From CAZJBS01 sp964544475 (GTDB lineage Bacteria; CLD3; SB21): a DNA stretch of 64,000 nucleotides. This document shows, one piece after another, positions 43,344-52,711 of the stretch. The position numbers were made by a program, and so were the translations under genes. The stretch covers positions 124,001 to 188,000 of the forward strand of contig CAZJBS010000002.1 of assembly GCA_964544475.1 (NCBI GenBank), written 5' to 3'. Each line of letters opens with the position of its first letter. Within the stretch, counting starts at the first letter, position 1. Below the pieces are notes generated by a model. The model saw nothing but the letters and a program-made list of their open reading frames with translations. It searched no databases and had not been told where the DNA came from.

Positions 43344-45299
43344 CTATTTCAGCATGACCATTTTCCTTACCTGCACATTTCCACCCGCTTCAAGACGGTA
43401 TATGTACATCCCGGATCCCACCCGAAGACCCCGCTCATCAAGGCCGTCCCACACGGCTTGCTGATAGCCGGCTGCCTGGCGAGTATCAACGAGAGTACGG
43501 ACAATCTGGCCCAGCGTATTGTATATTTTCAAGGTGACGCTCGCGTCGGCCGGCAACTCGTATCGAATCGTCGTGCTTGGATTGAATGGATTGGGATAGT
43601 TCTGATCCAAGGCAAAATGCCGCGGCGAAGGAGCGTTCACGACGTCGACAATATACTGCGTGGTTTCGCTCTTTCCCGCGTTAACAATCTTCTTGTTCAC
43701 GTCATTCTGAATAAAGGCCGCCGTATAAATCTGGCTGTCCACCCATACCGGATTGATGTAGTATGTGAATTCAAACGTATACGTTCCCACCGCATTGGTC
43801 ACGACCGTACCCTGGGAACCCGGATAGGCTCGCCGAAAAACATCGTAGAAATCCGTCTCTCCGTTTATGCCGGGAGGACTGGCATAATGGATGTGTTTTT
43901 CCACCGCGTGCACGCGCAAGTAATAATTCCCGGCAGGCAATGGGCTGGTAATGTCGACCGTAACGACGGCATGTATCGAGTCCTGCGTGGGTCGCGTGTT
44001 CACGACCGAAACACCAACTGGGGATCCCTTCAAATTCGCCAACAGGCATTCATTTGCGTTGGGGGGAATTTCGTCGAGAGTGCCCTCCATGATCAGCGTT
44101 GGGGCCGCATTGACGCCATAGTAATACCGGCGGTCGTAAGATTGGGTCGGGTTGTGAAGATACATCGGATCGTTGCCCGGGGAAGGCCACCCCACATGAT
44201 ACTTGATGGGTACCACATGTTCGTCATGACTGGCCATGAAGGCGTCAATGGTCGGATTGTTGGCCGCGCATGGCCCGCAGGTCGAACTGGTCCACTCTTC
44301 GAATAACACCATTTTTTCAAATCCATCCAGGAAGACAGAATTCTGCCGGATCGTGTCATTTTCCAAATGGCTGTCCGTCCCGTACGAAGTGTAGGCCGTC
44401 AACACAATGGGTGTTCCGGTCGATACCACGTAATCATCGAACGACAATTCGGTGCTTTGCCCAACATACAGCGATGGAATGGAACGCGAACTCGTGTAAC
44501 CGCCCGGTTCAATCGTCATGGTGACGTTGAAACTCGACGTGATGGCATTGGCGCCAAAATTACCGAAAAGCACTTTGGGCGTGATGGTTCCCATCCGGTA
44601 GCTCGTGTCGGCGAGAATATTTGAAAAACCAATGGGCGCCACATCGTCCATGGGAATGGCGCCGACCGTCACATTATCGATGTAGAGGTTGTTGCCATAC
44701 GCATTGGTGGTTACAAAAGCAAAAGCCACGTTGGACAATCCCGAAAAAGCGTATCCATACCGGTCCCAGTGGCTTGTGTCCGACGGAACAAAGGCGTTGG
44801 AGGATGAAGGCACCGTGGCCAGAGCCGCGCCGCTTTTGTCGAAGATAATCTGCGTGAACGTCGCGCCCCCGTTGGTGGACATGATGACCTGGAGCCGGTC
44901 GCTGTAGCCGGGATACTGACAGTAGGCCCAGTCAAATCTTATCGTATCGTTGGGTTGTGCTTCGAAGACGGTGGTCTTTAAGGTGTCCCGCTGACCCGAA
45001 TTGGAATAGTTGTAAAAGTCCATTTTTACACATTTGTTTCCTGCCAATGCCGGCCCATTGGTGCCGGAAAAATGCTCAAACGTGTAGGTTCCTACGTTGG
45101 GGTTGATCAATGTCCACCCCGCCGGCGGAAAAGTACCTTCAAAGTGTTCAATACCAGATCCGGCGGCGGCCGTCGCTGTCAAAATATTGGAAGTCAAGGT
45201 CTGAGCAGGCGGACGGTAAGTCCGGGGCTTCTTGCCTCCTGATGAGAGGAATGACAACGACAACAGACCGGCCAGCGCGATAGCAGCAAGACGTTTCAT
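43344..45299 (-). CDS. Secreted Omp28-like protein with T9SS sorting domain (paralog A)
   Basis: ATG 45299 follows AAGGAG and begins a signal peptide (MKRLAAIALAGLLSLSFL); an open frame further upstream is ignored. The 651-residue protein has a choice-of-anchor/MAM-like beta domain (FEGTFPPAGWTLINPNVGTY) in the first 200 residues. An Omp28 domain follows with EEWTSSTCGPCAANNP, YHVGWPSPGNDPMYLHN and SPPGINGETDFYDVFRR. A T9SS sorting domain closes it (NYPNPFNPSTTIRYELP). The Omp28 and sorting regions are very close to those of the next gene upstream, indicating tandem duplication; only this copy has the N-terminal beta domain. Confidence 0.87.
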   Translation of the reverse strand: MKRLAAIALAGLLSLSFLSSGGKKPRTYRPPAQTLTSNILTATAAAGSGIEHFEGTFPPAGWTLINPNVGTYTFEHFSGTNGPALAGNKCVKMDFYNYSNSGQRDTLKTTVFEAQPNDTIRFDWAYCQYPGYSDRLQVIMSTNGGATFTQIIFDKSGAALATVPSSSNAFVPSDTSHWDRYGYAFSGLSNVAFAFVTTNAYGNNLYIDNVTVGAIPMDDVAPIGFSNILADTSYRMGTITPKVLFGNFGANAITSSFNVTMTIEPGGYTSSRSIPSLYVGQSTELSFDDYVVSTGTPIVLTAYTSYGTDSHLENDTIRQNSVFLDGFEKMVLFEEWTSSTCGPCAANNPTIDAFMASHDEHVVPIKYHVGWPSPGNDPMYLHNPTQSYDRRYYYGVNAAPTLIMEGTLDEIPPNANECLLANLKGSPVGVSVVNTRPTQDSIHAVVTVDITSPLPAGNYYLRVHAVEKHIHYASPPGINGETDFYDVFRRAYPGSQGTVVTNAVGTYTFEFTYYINPVWVDSQIYTAAFIQNDVNKKIVNAGKSETTQYIVDVVNAPSPRHFALDQNYPNPFNPSTTIRYELPADASVTLKIYNTLGQIVRTLVDTRQAAGYQQAVWDGLDERGLRVGSGMYIYRLEAGGNVQVRKMVMLK

Positions 45300-45391
45300 G
45301 GTAGTTCTCCTTTCAAAAAGAAAAGCCGTCGAACAGATCCGTTGAGCCCGGCTTCGGCTCCGACAACGCATGGATTACTTGTAACAAGAAC

Positions 45392-46962
45392 TCATTTTAT
45401 CATTACCATCTTTCGCGATTGAGAGAATGAACCGGCCCGCATTCGATAAATGTAGACGCCGGAACTCAAACGCTGGCCCCGGTCATCCAGCCCGTCCCAC
45501 AAGATTTTGTGGTGACCGGCCGGGCGATCCTCACGGATCAGCGTACGAACCAACTGACCGAGAAGATTGTACACCATCAGTTCCACATTCGAATTGGCGG
45601 CCAGGTCGTATTCAATCGTGGTGGACGGGTTGAACGGATTCGGGTAATTGGCTCCCAACGCGAATTGATTCGGCGGCGTGAGATCATCCGCTACATCCAC
45701 GACGTAGCGTGTCGTCTCGCTCTTGCCCGCGTTGATCACGTCTTTGGTGGCATCGTTTTGCACAAACGCAATCGTATATATCATGGTGTCTTTCCAGACC
45801 GGATCGATTTTGTACTGAAATGTGAACGTCTGCGTTCCGACCGCATTGGATATCAATGTGCCGGTGGAATTGGGATACGAATGGCGAAACACGTCGAAAA
45901 AGTCCGCTTCACCATTGGTGCCTGGCGGGGACGCGTAATGTACGTGCCGTTCCACGGCTTGTACCCGCAGATAGTGACTCTGGCTCGCCAAAGCGCTGTG
46001 GGTGATTATTGTAACCTCCGAGCGGATGGAGTCCGGTACCGGTCGTGAACTCACCACCGATATCTCGATGGGCGATGCCCAGCGGGAGTAATAGGCATCT
46101 TCCAGACTGTTTGGCGTCGTGTAGGGGTAAACCGGATCGACGACGCCGTCGATTTTGACGGTGGGCGCCGCATTGACATTGTAGTAATAGCGCCGGTCAT
46201 AGGATTGGGTAGTATTGTGCAGATACATCGGGTCGTTGCCGGGAGAAGGCCAGCCGACATGATATTTCGTCGCCACGATGCTGCTCCAGTACGATTCGAT
46301 GAACGCATCCACGGTTGGATTGTTGTTGGCACAAGGCCCGCATGTCGAACTTGTCCATTCTTCCAGAAGGACCTTGCGCGCGGCGCCCGGAAGGAAAGTG
46401 GAATGGCGTCGGATCGTATCGTTAGCACGGTTGCTGTCGACCAACGTGGTATAAATGGTGACGGTCATCTGCTGACCCAGTGTGACGTTGATATCCGGGA
46501 AAATAATCGGGAAATCNNNNNNNNNNNNNNNNNNNNNNNNNNNNNNNNNNNNNNNNNNNNNNNNNNNNNNNNNNNNNNNNNNNNNNNNNNNNNNNNNNNN
46601 NNNNNNNNNNNNNNNNCGGTCATCTGCTGACCCAGTGTGACGTTGATATCCGGGAAAATAATCGGGAAATCAAATCCGGGGGACAGATAAGGAATCGTGA
46701 AATTATTGACATAACCTCCAGGTTCGATCGTCAGATACACTTGAAAAGAACCGACGGCGCTTGTTCCGAGGTTCGTAACGGTTGCCTGCGGTGTCAATGT
46801 GAACTCTGAACTGCTGGTGGAATAGGAGGTACCGTCGGGTATGTTGAGGGAAGTGGGCGCCACGTCGATCGCCAGAAGATCCGCAGCCAGCAAGGGTTTT
46901 GCGGCCGGCGAGCTAATGATGACCACCAGTCCCACGGCGAGCCATACGACAAATGATTTCAT
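45392..46962 (-). CDS. Secreted Omp28-like protein with T9SS sorting domain (paralog B), split by assembly gap
   Basis: The gene starts at ATG 46962 after AAGGAG with a signal peptide (VVWLAVGLVVIISSPA) and ends at 45392, but 100 Ns (46517-46616) interrupt it. The 55 bases on each side of the Ns are identical. Removing the Ns and one 55-base copy leaves 1416 bases, exactly 472 codons, and joins NVTLGQQMT to VTIYTTLVDSNRAND in one frame. The restored 471-residue protein has an Omp28 domain (EEWTSSTCGPCANNNP, YHVGWPSPGNDPMYLHN) and a T9SS end (NYPNPFNPSTTIEYDL). It is a tandem paralog of the next gene downstream. Confidence 0.85.
46517..46616. other. Assembly gap (100 Ns), probably artificial
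   Basis: Exactly 100 Ns separate two identical 55-base segments (46462-46516 and 46617-46671). This is the pattern left when two contigs that overlap by one k-mer are scaffolded with a fixed gap. No real sequence is probably missing. Confidence 0.9.
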
Positions 46963-47106
46963 GATCGACTCCTTCGATCTGTCATGATTTTATGAATTGG
47001 TTTCTATGACCATTTGGGCCATATTAGAAGAGTACTAGGCGCAAATAACAAAAAAAACCGAACAAGTGCAAATAAAAACCGATACGTAAATCTTTTTATT
47101 GTTTCC

Positions 47107-48234
47107 GTGAACCTTTACGTCCACATACCCTTTTGCGAACGCGTCTGCATTTATTGCGACTTTTATGTCACGACGGCACGCAAATATTTTGGGCCATTCC
47201 AGGAAGCGCTTGCCCGCGAGATGGACATGTATGCGACCGACCTGGGTAGCCAAGAAATCGAGACGGTGTACTTTGGCGGCGGTACGCCTTCCTTCCTGCC
47301 TCTGAAAAGCCTCGAATCAACGATCGGATGTTTGCGACGGGCTTTTGTGCCTGACAAAACTCGCGAGATCACACTCGAAGCCAATCCCAACAACGTGTCT
47401 GCGGACAACCTGGCGGCGTGGAGATCGATGGGTATCAACCGCCTGAGTATTGGCGTTCAATCCTTTTCGGATGAGGAATTGAAATTTCTCACACGGAATC
47501 ACACGGCGCAGATGGCCTCGAGTTCGGTGAGAATGGCCCGGGAGGCCGGGTTTGAAAATATGACCATGGACCTGATATTTGGTGTGCCCGGCCAAACCCC
47601 GTCATCGTGGCGCGACCACCTGCGCCATGCGGTTGAACTCGGATGCCCGCACATTTCCGTCTACAACCTGACCGTCGAGGAGGGAACGTATCTGCACAAG
47701 ATGCAAACCCGGCGTCGCCTCCCGGAGCGGGACGAAGAAACGGAATTGCGCATGTATCTGGATGCCATTGATATCCTCGGGCACGCCGGATATGAACACT
47801 ATGAGATTTCAAATTATGCCCGGCCCGGATTCCGCTCACTTCACAACACTGCCTACTGGACAGGCCGACCGTATCTGGGGCTAGGGCCATCCGCCCATTC
47901 GTACGACGGTCAGTCCAGGTGGTGGAATGTATCGGATGTCCGCGAATATGTGTCCACTCTGCAGGTGGCGGGACGGCTGCCGGTTGAAGACCGTGAAACC
48001 ATCGACATGGCCCGGCGGTGCGTGGAGATAATATTCCTTGGTCTGCGACGATGCGAGGGGTTCAGCATAACCGAACTTGAAGAACTCGGTGGATGGAATT
48101 TCGATGAGAAGTTCCGTCAAAGCCTGGAGAAAACGACCACGTATTGGATCCGGGAAGACAACCGCCTTCGTCTGACCGACGAAGGTTCGTTTCTGTGCAA
48201 TCGCATCAGCGCCGAGTTCATCGCCGCGATCTGA
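47107..48234 (+). CDS. hemW: Heme chaperone HemW (radical SAM, formerly HemN-like)
   Basis: GTG 47107 gives the family N-terminus NLYVHIPFC and a 375-residue protein; the frame is open further upstream but that part is not conserved. The radical-SAM cluster motif is CERVCIYC, the SAM-binding GGG appears in YFGGGTPS, and a HemW_C-like domain closes the protein. The LHNTAYWTGRPYLGLGPSAHS stretch and the cluster form are those of HemW; true HemN oxidases have an extra N-terminal region. HemW binds heme and is thought to insert it into respiratory enzymes. It is convergent with the HEAT-cyclophilin gene. No clear ribosome-binding site precedes the GTG. Confidence 0.88.
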   Translation: MNLYVHIPFCERVCIYCDFYVTTARKYFGPFQEALAREMDMYATDLGSQEIETVYFGGGTPSFLPLKSLESTIGCLRRAFVPDKTREITLEANPNNVSADNLAAWRSMGINRLSIGVQSFSDEELKFLTRNHTAQMASSSVRMAREAGFENMTMDLIFGVPGQTPSSWRDHLRHAVELGCPHISVYNLTVEEGTYLHKMQTRRRLPERDEETELRMYLDAIDILGHAGYEHYEISNYARPGFRSLHNTAYWTGRPYLGLGPSAHSYDGQSRWWNVSDVREYVSTLQVAGRLPVEDRETIDMARRCVEIIFLGLRRCEGFSITELEELGGWNFDEKFRQSLEKTTTYWIREDNRLRLTDEGSFLCNRISAEFIAAI

Positions 48235-48262
48235 TTGACAGTCGTGTTGAAGAAACCAAAGC

Positions 48263-50362
48263 TCAATACCACGTTATCCGAATGCTGTGAATGTCATCCC
48301 CGACCTGGATCCGATCCACGACGTCCATGCCCTGAATGACTCTCGCGAAAATCGTGTAGCGACCGTCCAGATGCGGTTGCGGCGAATGAGTAACAAACCA
48401 TTGCGATCCTTCCGTATCCCTGCCGGCACTGGCCATGCCGACCATGCCCCGATCGTACGTGTGGGCATTGAATTCCGAACGGATCGTATATCCGGGGCCG
48501 CTCCAGCCGGAGCCCGTCGGATCGCCCGTCTGGATCACAAAATTTGGAACAACGCGGTGAAAGAAAACGCCATCGAAATAACCGGCCTCCGCCAGCTTCA
48601 CAAAATTGACGACACTGAAAGGCGCGTCATCCGGCAGGAAGTCCAAAACAAAAGCGCCTTCGCTGGTTTCAACGGTGGCTGTTGGTTTTCCTTTCTTGAT
48701 GCGGACATAATAATCGAAATCAATAGGATGAGGGGATAACGGCGGAATGCGCGCGGAATAATTCCTGCCCGTGATTTTCGTGAGACTCTTCGCGGCTGTC
48801 GCAGCGAGCGACGAATCCGTGAGACAGGAATCGAGAAAGGGCACGGCGTCAGGGCTTTTCAATTCACCGAGAATGTCGATCATGCCGGTCTTCACGTCGG
48901 ATTCCACATCGCCGGCGAATGCGGGGAATGCGCGAATAATGATCCCGGCGATGGTACTCGAGCGGGCAGGGTCGGACGTGACATCTTTTTTGGCGGCGAG
49001 CAGGCCGGAACAAATCCACATCAAAACCGGTTGCCCGCTCTCCAGCCCCTTCATCAACCATGCATTCGCTTCTTTCTTATTCATGGCGGACAAAGCCTCT
49101 GCGGCATGGTTGGCTGCGACGGTGAACGAATCGAAAAGCGCCTTCGCGAAATATGGCAGGGCCTCAGATGATGATGTTGCTGCCAAGGCCAGAACGACTT
49201 GAGCCCGGAGATAACGGTCGGGGCTGGTTAGCGCTTGTTCGACGATGGCCATAAAGGGGCGGTTTGAAAAAACCGAACGTCCGGCCATATGACAGAGCGC
49301 CTGGATGATCTCGCCACGTTCACGTGGAGTGGCCACGGGCAGATATTTTTCAATGAAGACCTTGAGAAGTTCATCCGGCTGCCGCAGATCATTGTCAAAG
49401 CTTCGGCTCATGGCACGAATGGCGGCCAGCCGAACATGTTCGTTTTTGTCTTTCAGCCCTTCGAAAGCGATCAGGAAGTAGACTTTCTTAAGATCGTCCA
49501 GCCTGAATCTGAATGTGCCCAGCGCGTTGACCGCATTGACGCGCACGCGCCAATCCCCATCGGATGTGGCGCACTCAATGAGTGCGTTTTGGCAGTCCGC
49601 CAGATTCCGGTCATCCTTGCCGAGTCCCATCGCCCCGAGAGCCCTCGCGGCATCCATACGCACACGGTAATCGCCATCTTTGAGGCGTGGCAGCATCAGG
49701 GGCGCATACGCCCGGTCGTGAATGCGCATCATGGCATAAACCGCCCGCCATCGCACTTCCGCCGATGGATGGGTGGTCAGCCCGGACAGGACGTGCGATG
49801 TCGAATCGGCAACGATATTCCGGATCGCCATGCGCGCCGCCGACAGGCACGCCTCGCCGGCCAGGACGGCGCTCGTATCCATTAGCGCCGACCGGATGAC
49901 GGACCACGCCTTTTCCGTCCCGCATTTGCCCAGAGCATTCAAGATGGCTGACCGGTGCCTGGTACTGTTCTCGCCGGCGTATCGATCGGTGAATATCTTC
50001 TCCAGGCGTTGTTGAAGCGTTGAGCTGGTTGTGGCGTAGCCGATCTGGCCGAGGGCAAATATCGCCGCTTCGCGAAGATCGAGATAAGGATGGGTCAGGC
50101 GGGCCATCAGGGAGTCGACGGCGGAGGAATCCAGCAGACCACCGATCGCCTCGATCGCGCGGATCTGCATGTGATAATCCGTGCTCTGTAGAAAGGCATA
50201 GAGGCTGTCTGCCGGCGAACGATTGTCCTGAAAATACAGAATCTTCTGAAAGTCCGGATTGGGTTCAACGGCACGCCGGCATGACGCCAACGACAAAGCC
50301 AAGCCGAGTCCGGCCGCCAGAATCAGGCTCGTCCAATGACGGATGGAAAAAACGTCTGCCAC
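48263..50362 (-). CDS. HEAT-repeat lipoprotein fused to a cyclophilin-type peptidyl-prolyl isomerase
   Basis: A 699-residue lipoprotein (lipobox LASC). From about 60 to 540 it consists of HEAT/armadillo repeats (LTHPYLDLREAAIFALGQIG, LKDGDYRVRMDAARALGAMG, SDGDWRVRVNAVNALG). The C-terminal 150 residues are a complete cyclophilin domain: FSVVNFVKLAEAGYFDGVFFHRVVPNF with the catalytic arginine, then GSQWFVTHSPQPHLDGRYTIFARV. It should fold or modify proteins at the periplasmic face of the outer membrane or inner membrane. It is convergent with hemW and downstream of a small lipoprotein on the same strand (25 bases). Confidence 0.9.
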   Translation of the reverse strand: MADVFSIRHWTSLILAAGLGLALSLASCRRAVEPNPDFQKILYFQDNRSPADSLYAFLQSTDYHMQIRAIEAIGGLLDSSAVDSLMARLTHPYLDLREAAIFALGQIGYATTSSTLQQRLEKIFTDRYAGENSTRHRSAILNALGKCGTEKAWSVIRSALMDTSAVLAGEACLSAARMAIRNIVADSTSHVLSGLTTHPSAEVRWRAVYAMMRIHDRAYAPLMLPRLKDGDYRVRMDAARALGAMGLGKDDRNLADCQNALIECATSDGDWRVRVNAVNALGTFRFRLDDLKKVYFLIAFEGLKDKNEHVRLAAIRAMSRSFDNDLRQPDELLKVFIEKYLPVATPRERGEIIQALCHMAGRSVFSNRPFMAIVEQALTSPDRYLRAQVVLALAATSSSEALPYFAKALFDSFTVAANHAAEALSAMNKKEANAWLMKGLESGQPVLMWICSGLLAAKKDVTSDPARSSTIAGIIIRAFPAFAGDVESDVKTGMIDILGELKSPDAVPFLDSCLTDSSLAATAAKSLTKITGRNYSARIPPLSPHPIDFDYYVRIKKGKPTATVETSEGAFVLDFLPDDAPFSVVNFVKLAEAGYFDGVFFHRVVPNFVIQTGDPTGSGWSGPGYTIRSEFNAHTYDRGMVGMASAGRDTEGSQWFVTHSPQPHLDGRYTIFARVIQGMDVVDRIQVGDDIHSIRITWY

Positions 50363-50387
50363 GCGATGGTGCCGTCCTTGGCGTTAT

Positions 50388-51080
50388 CTAGGGTTTGGAA
50401 GCCGAGTCGCCGATTTCCTTGAGGGCGTCTTCCTTGCCGCTGGCCCGCGCGGCATCCAACTGCATTTTGCGAATACCGTACTTGAATTGGTTGGGTGAAA
50501 TTTTGGCCGTACCCTGCGTGACAAACGTACCAAACACTTCCTCCTGGTCGTCATAGTACAGCCAGATATTGAATCCGTCCCTCACCTCGTCTATCAATGC
50601 CGTTTCTTCGAGCAACTTGAAGGCCTTCTCTTTCGGGACGTTCTTTTCTTTGGTCAACCAGTCGAAGGCGACTTTGTGGTGGGAATCGCCTGCTTTCACA
50701 ACGTGAGGTTTTGGGAGTCTGTCTTTTAAATCCTCAAGATCGGACGTCATCTTCAAAATCTGCCGGTCCTTCTCAACGATCTGAGTCAGGAGACCCCTGT
50801 AGGTGAGGTCCTGCTCTTTTTCGATCATCTCTTGCACTTTTTTCAATTGATCCTTGTCGAGTCCGAGCATGGAATCCGGCAGAACGATACGCTCATCCGC
50901 CTTACGGTTGGCGTTGAATTGGCGGACAGCGTCCATGATGTCTTTGTTGATATTCCCGATTTCTTCGTTCTTCTTTTGAACTTTCTTGACGAGCGAATTG
51001 AACTCCTCAATCGAACTCACTTTATCTCCACACCCGACAGCGGCTACGGCAAGAGAAACAATCAGGAAACGTTTGATCAT
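50388..51080 (-). CDS. Lipoprotein with coiled coil and LysM-like segment
   Basis: ATG 51080 follows GGAGG and starts a lipoprotein signal (lipobox AAVGC); a frame open to 51143 adds residues unlike a signal peptide. The 230-residue protein has a long coiled coil at about 22-125 (KKVQKKNEEIGNINKDI, EKDRQILKMTSDLEDLKDRL). Then comes HVVKAGDSHHKVAFDWLTKE, which resembles a degenerate LysM start, and a beta-rich end (FNIWLYYDDQEEVFGTFVTQG). Peptidoglycan binding is possible but unproven. Probably co-transcribed with the HEAT-cyclophilin gene. Confidence 0.72.
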   Translation of the reverse strand: MIKRFLIVSLAVAAVGCGDKVSSIEEFNSLVKKVQKKNEEIGNINKDIMDAVRQFNANRKADERIVLPDSMLGLDKDQLKKVQEMIEKEQDLTYRGLLTQIVEKDRQILKMTSDLEDLKDRLPKPHVVKAGDSHHKVAFDWLTKEKNVPKEKAFKLLEETALIDEVRDGFNIWLYYDDQEEVFGTFVTQGTAKISPNQFKYGIRKMQLDAARASGKEDALKEIGDSASKP

Positions 51081-51269
51081 CGTGATGTCCTCCGGTTGAT
51101 GGAAATACTGGACGAAGATACGATGCGGGATCAAGAAATACAAGACATGTCCTTTTCATCGGCGCCAAGCGAAGTGGGGGACACTGAATTGACCGACCGA
51201 TGCGCATTATTGATTAGGTTTGGCTGTGGATTAGTCCTATATTTGGCCGGACGACAACAGCGAAGAATC

Positions 51270-51746
51270 ATGACCGACCACGAAAAACTGCTCGAACGCT
51301 TTTACAGCTGTCTTCAAAAGAAGGACCATGCCGGCATGATCGCCTGCTATCACCCGGAGGTTCACTTCACCGACGAAGTGTTTGATTTGCATGGCAAATC
51401 GGCCGGCGCCATGTGGCACATGCTTTGTGTCCGCGGTCAGGATTTGCAGGTGGCCTACCGTGCTATCTCGGCCGATGATACGGTGGGAAGGGCCATCTGG
51501 GAGGCCGATTACACATTCTCCAGGTCCGGACGCCGCGTGCACAACGTGATTTCGGCCGCTTTTGAATTCCGTGACGGACGGGTGGTCCGGCACCGGGACA
51601 CGTTTGACTTCTGGAAATGGACCCGGATGGCGCTTGGCGTGCCGGGCGCTCTTATGGGATGGTCGTCCTGGATGCGGAAGCAAGTCTCGCGGTCCGCCCG
51701 ACAATCGCTGGAAGCCTTCATCACCAAACACCCCGAGTATCAATAA
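51270..51746 (+). CDS. NTF2-like/SnoaL-like protein
   Basis: A 158-residue protein with the cone-shaped NTF2 fold signature: ERFYSCLQKKDHAGMIACYHPEVHFTDEVFDLHGK at the N-terminus (a helix pair then a strand) and VISAAFEFRDGRVVRHRDTFDFWKWTRMALG later. The last 40 residues are basic. SnoaL-like proteins include small-molecule isomerases and binding proteins; no substrate can be named. ATG 51270 was chosen; the frame is open far upstream but there it is antisense to the lipoprotein gene. The NYN-domain gene follows at 33 bases. Confidence 0.8.
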   Translation: MTDHEKLLERFYSCLQKKDHAGMIACYHPEVHFTDEVFDLHGKSAGAMWHMLCVRGQDLQVAYRAISADDTVGRAIWEADYTFSRSGRRVHNVISAAFEFRDGRVVRHRDTFDFWKWTRMALGVPGALMGWSSWMRKQVSRSARQSLEAFITKHPEYQ

Positions 51747-51779
51747 ATCAAATCATTGTTTCATCATGTTGAGGAATTC

Positions 51780-52538
51780 ATGAACGATTCGTTTGAAAAG
51801 CTCTCCGCACCGGAGTCACAGCATTCCCTGGCCGTGCTGATTGACGCGGACAACGCCAAGGCCGGGGTTATCGACGGGCTTTTGGCCGAGGTGGCGAAGT
51901 ACGGCATCGCCAGCGTCAAACGCATCTATGGAGACTGGACCACACCCCAATTGGGCAGTTGGAAAACCGTTCTGCTCGAACACAGCATCCATCCGATTCA
52001 GCAGTTCCGTTACACAACGGGGAAGAATGCCACGGACAGCGCCATGATCATCGACGCCATGGACCTGCTGTACACGGGACGTTTTGCCGGGTTTTGCCTG
52101 GTGTCCAGTGACAGCGATTTCACGCGCCTGGCCTCACGCATTCGCGAAGCGGGGAAGAGGGTCTACGGATTCGGAGAACAAAAAACGCCCCGGCCTTTTG
52201 TTTCGGCCTGCGACAAGTTTATTTACACCGAAGTGCTCGGTGTGGAAACGGAATCCGGTGCGCCGGTCAGGCCTAAGTCGACCAAGGAACTTCGCGCGGA
52301 CACACGGCTGGTCGGTCTGTTTCGAGCGGCCATTGAAGCGGGTTCTGATGATAATGGTTGGGCCCACCTGGGCACTGTCGGTAACAACATCATCAAACAG
52401 GCGCCTGAATTCGACCCACGCAACTATGGTTACAAGAAGCTTGGCGAATTGGCGGTCGCGATAGGACTGTTTGAAATAGATCGAAAGTCCAAAATCGTAT
52501 TGTTGAGGGACAGTCGCAAATCGCAAGGTTCGCGATAG
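51780..52538 (+). CDS. NYN-domain RNase-like protein with LOTUS/OST-HTH domain
   Basis: A 252-residue protein with GAGG seven bases before ATG 51780. The N-terminal NYN (PIN-like) nuclease domain spans about 15-155, with acidic clusters LIDADNAK, TDSAMIIDAMDLLY and SSDSDFTRLASRIREAGKRVYGFG that match the metal-binding aspartates of the family. A C-terminal OST-HTH/LOTUS domain (about 185-250) contains GWAHLGTVGNNIIKQAPEFDPRNYGYKKLGEL. Such NYN-LOTUS proteins are predicted RNA-binding ribonucleases of unknown targets in bacteria. Confidence 0.9.
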   Translation: MNDSFEKLSAPESQHSLAVLIDADNAKAGVIDGLLAEVAKYGIASVKRIYGDWTTPQLGSWKTVLLEHSIHPIQQFRYTTGKNATDSAMIIDAMDLLYTGRFAGFCLVSSDSDFTRLASRIREAGKRVYGFGEQKTPRPFVSACDKFIYTEVLGVETESGAPVRPKSTKELRADTRLVGLFRAAIEAGSDDNGWAHLGTVGNNIIKQAPEFDPRNYGYKKLGELAVAIGLFEIDRKSKIVLLRDSRKSQGSR

Positions 52539-52711
52539 AAGACACCTCTAGTAATTACGTCCAGCTTGCTTATTATTCCGCTCTTGACGCGGATAGGAAG
52601 TCCAATCGGCGTACCGTATGAGAAGAACTACCATCGGCCACGTGAGCGGCATGAAGCGCCGCCGGCCGGTCTTGCTCTTGAAGGTTCCCACGAAAAGAAC
52701 TACTTTGGCGT

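Noticed and set aside
45300..45391. GAGCC/GGCTC hairpin between the two Omp28 paralogs as a terminator
   Set aside because: The stem is only five pairs and no T-run follows on the minus strand, so it does not qualify.
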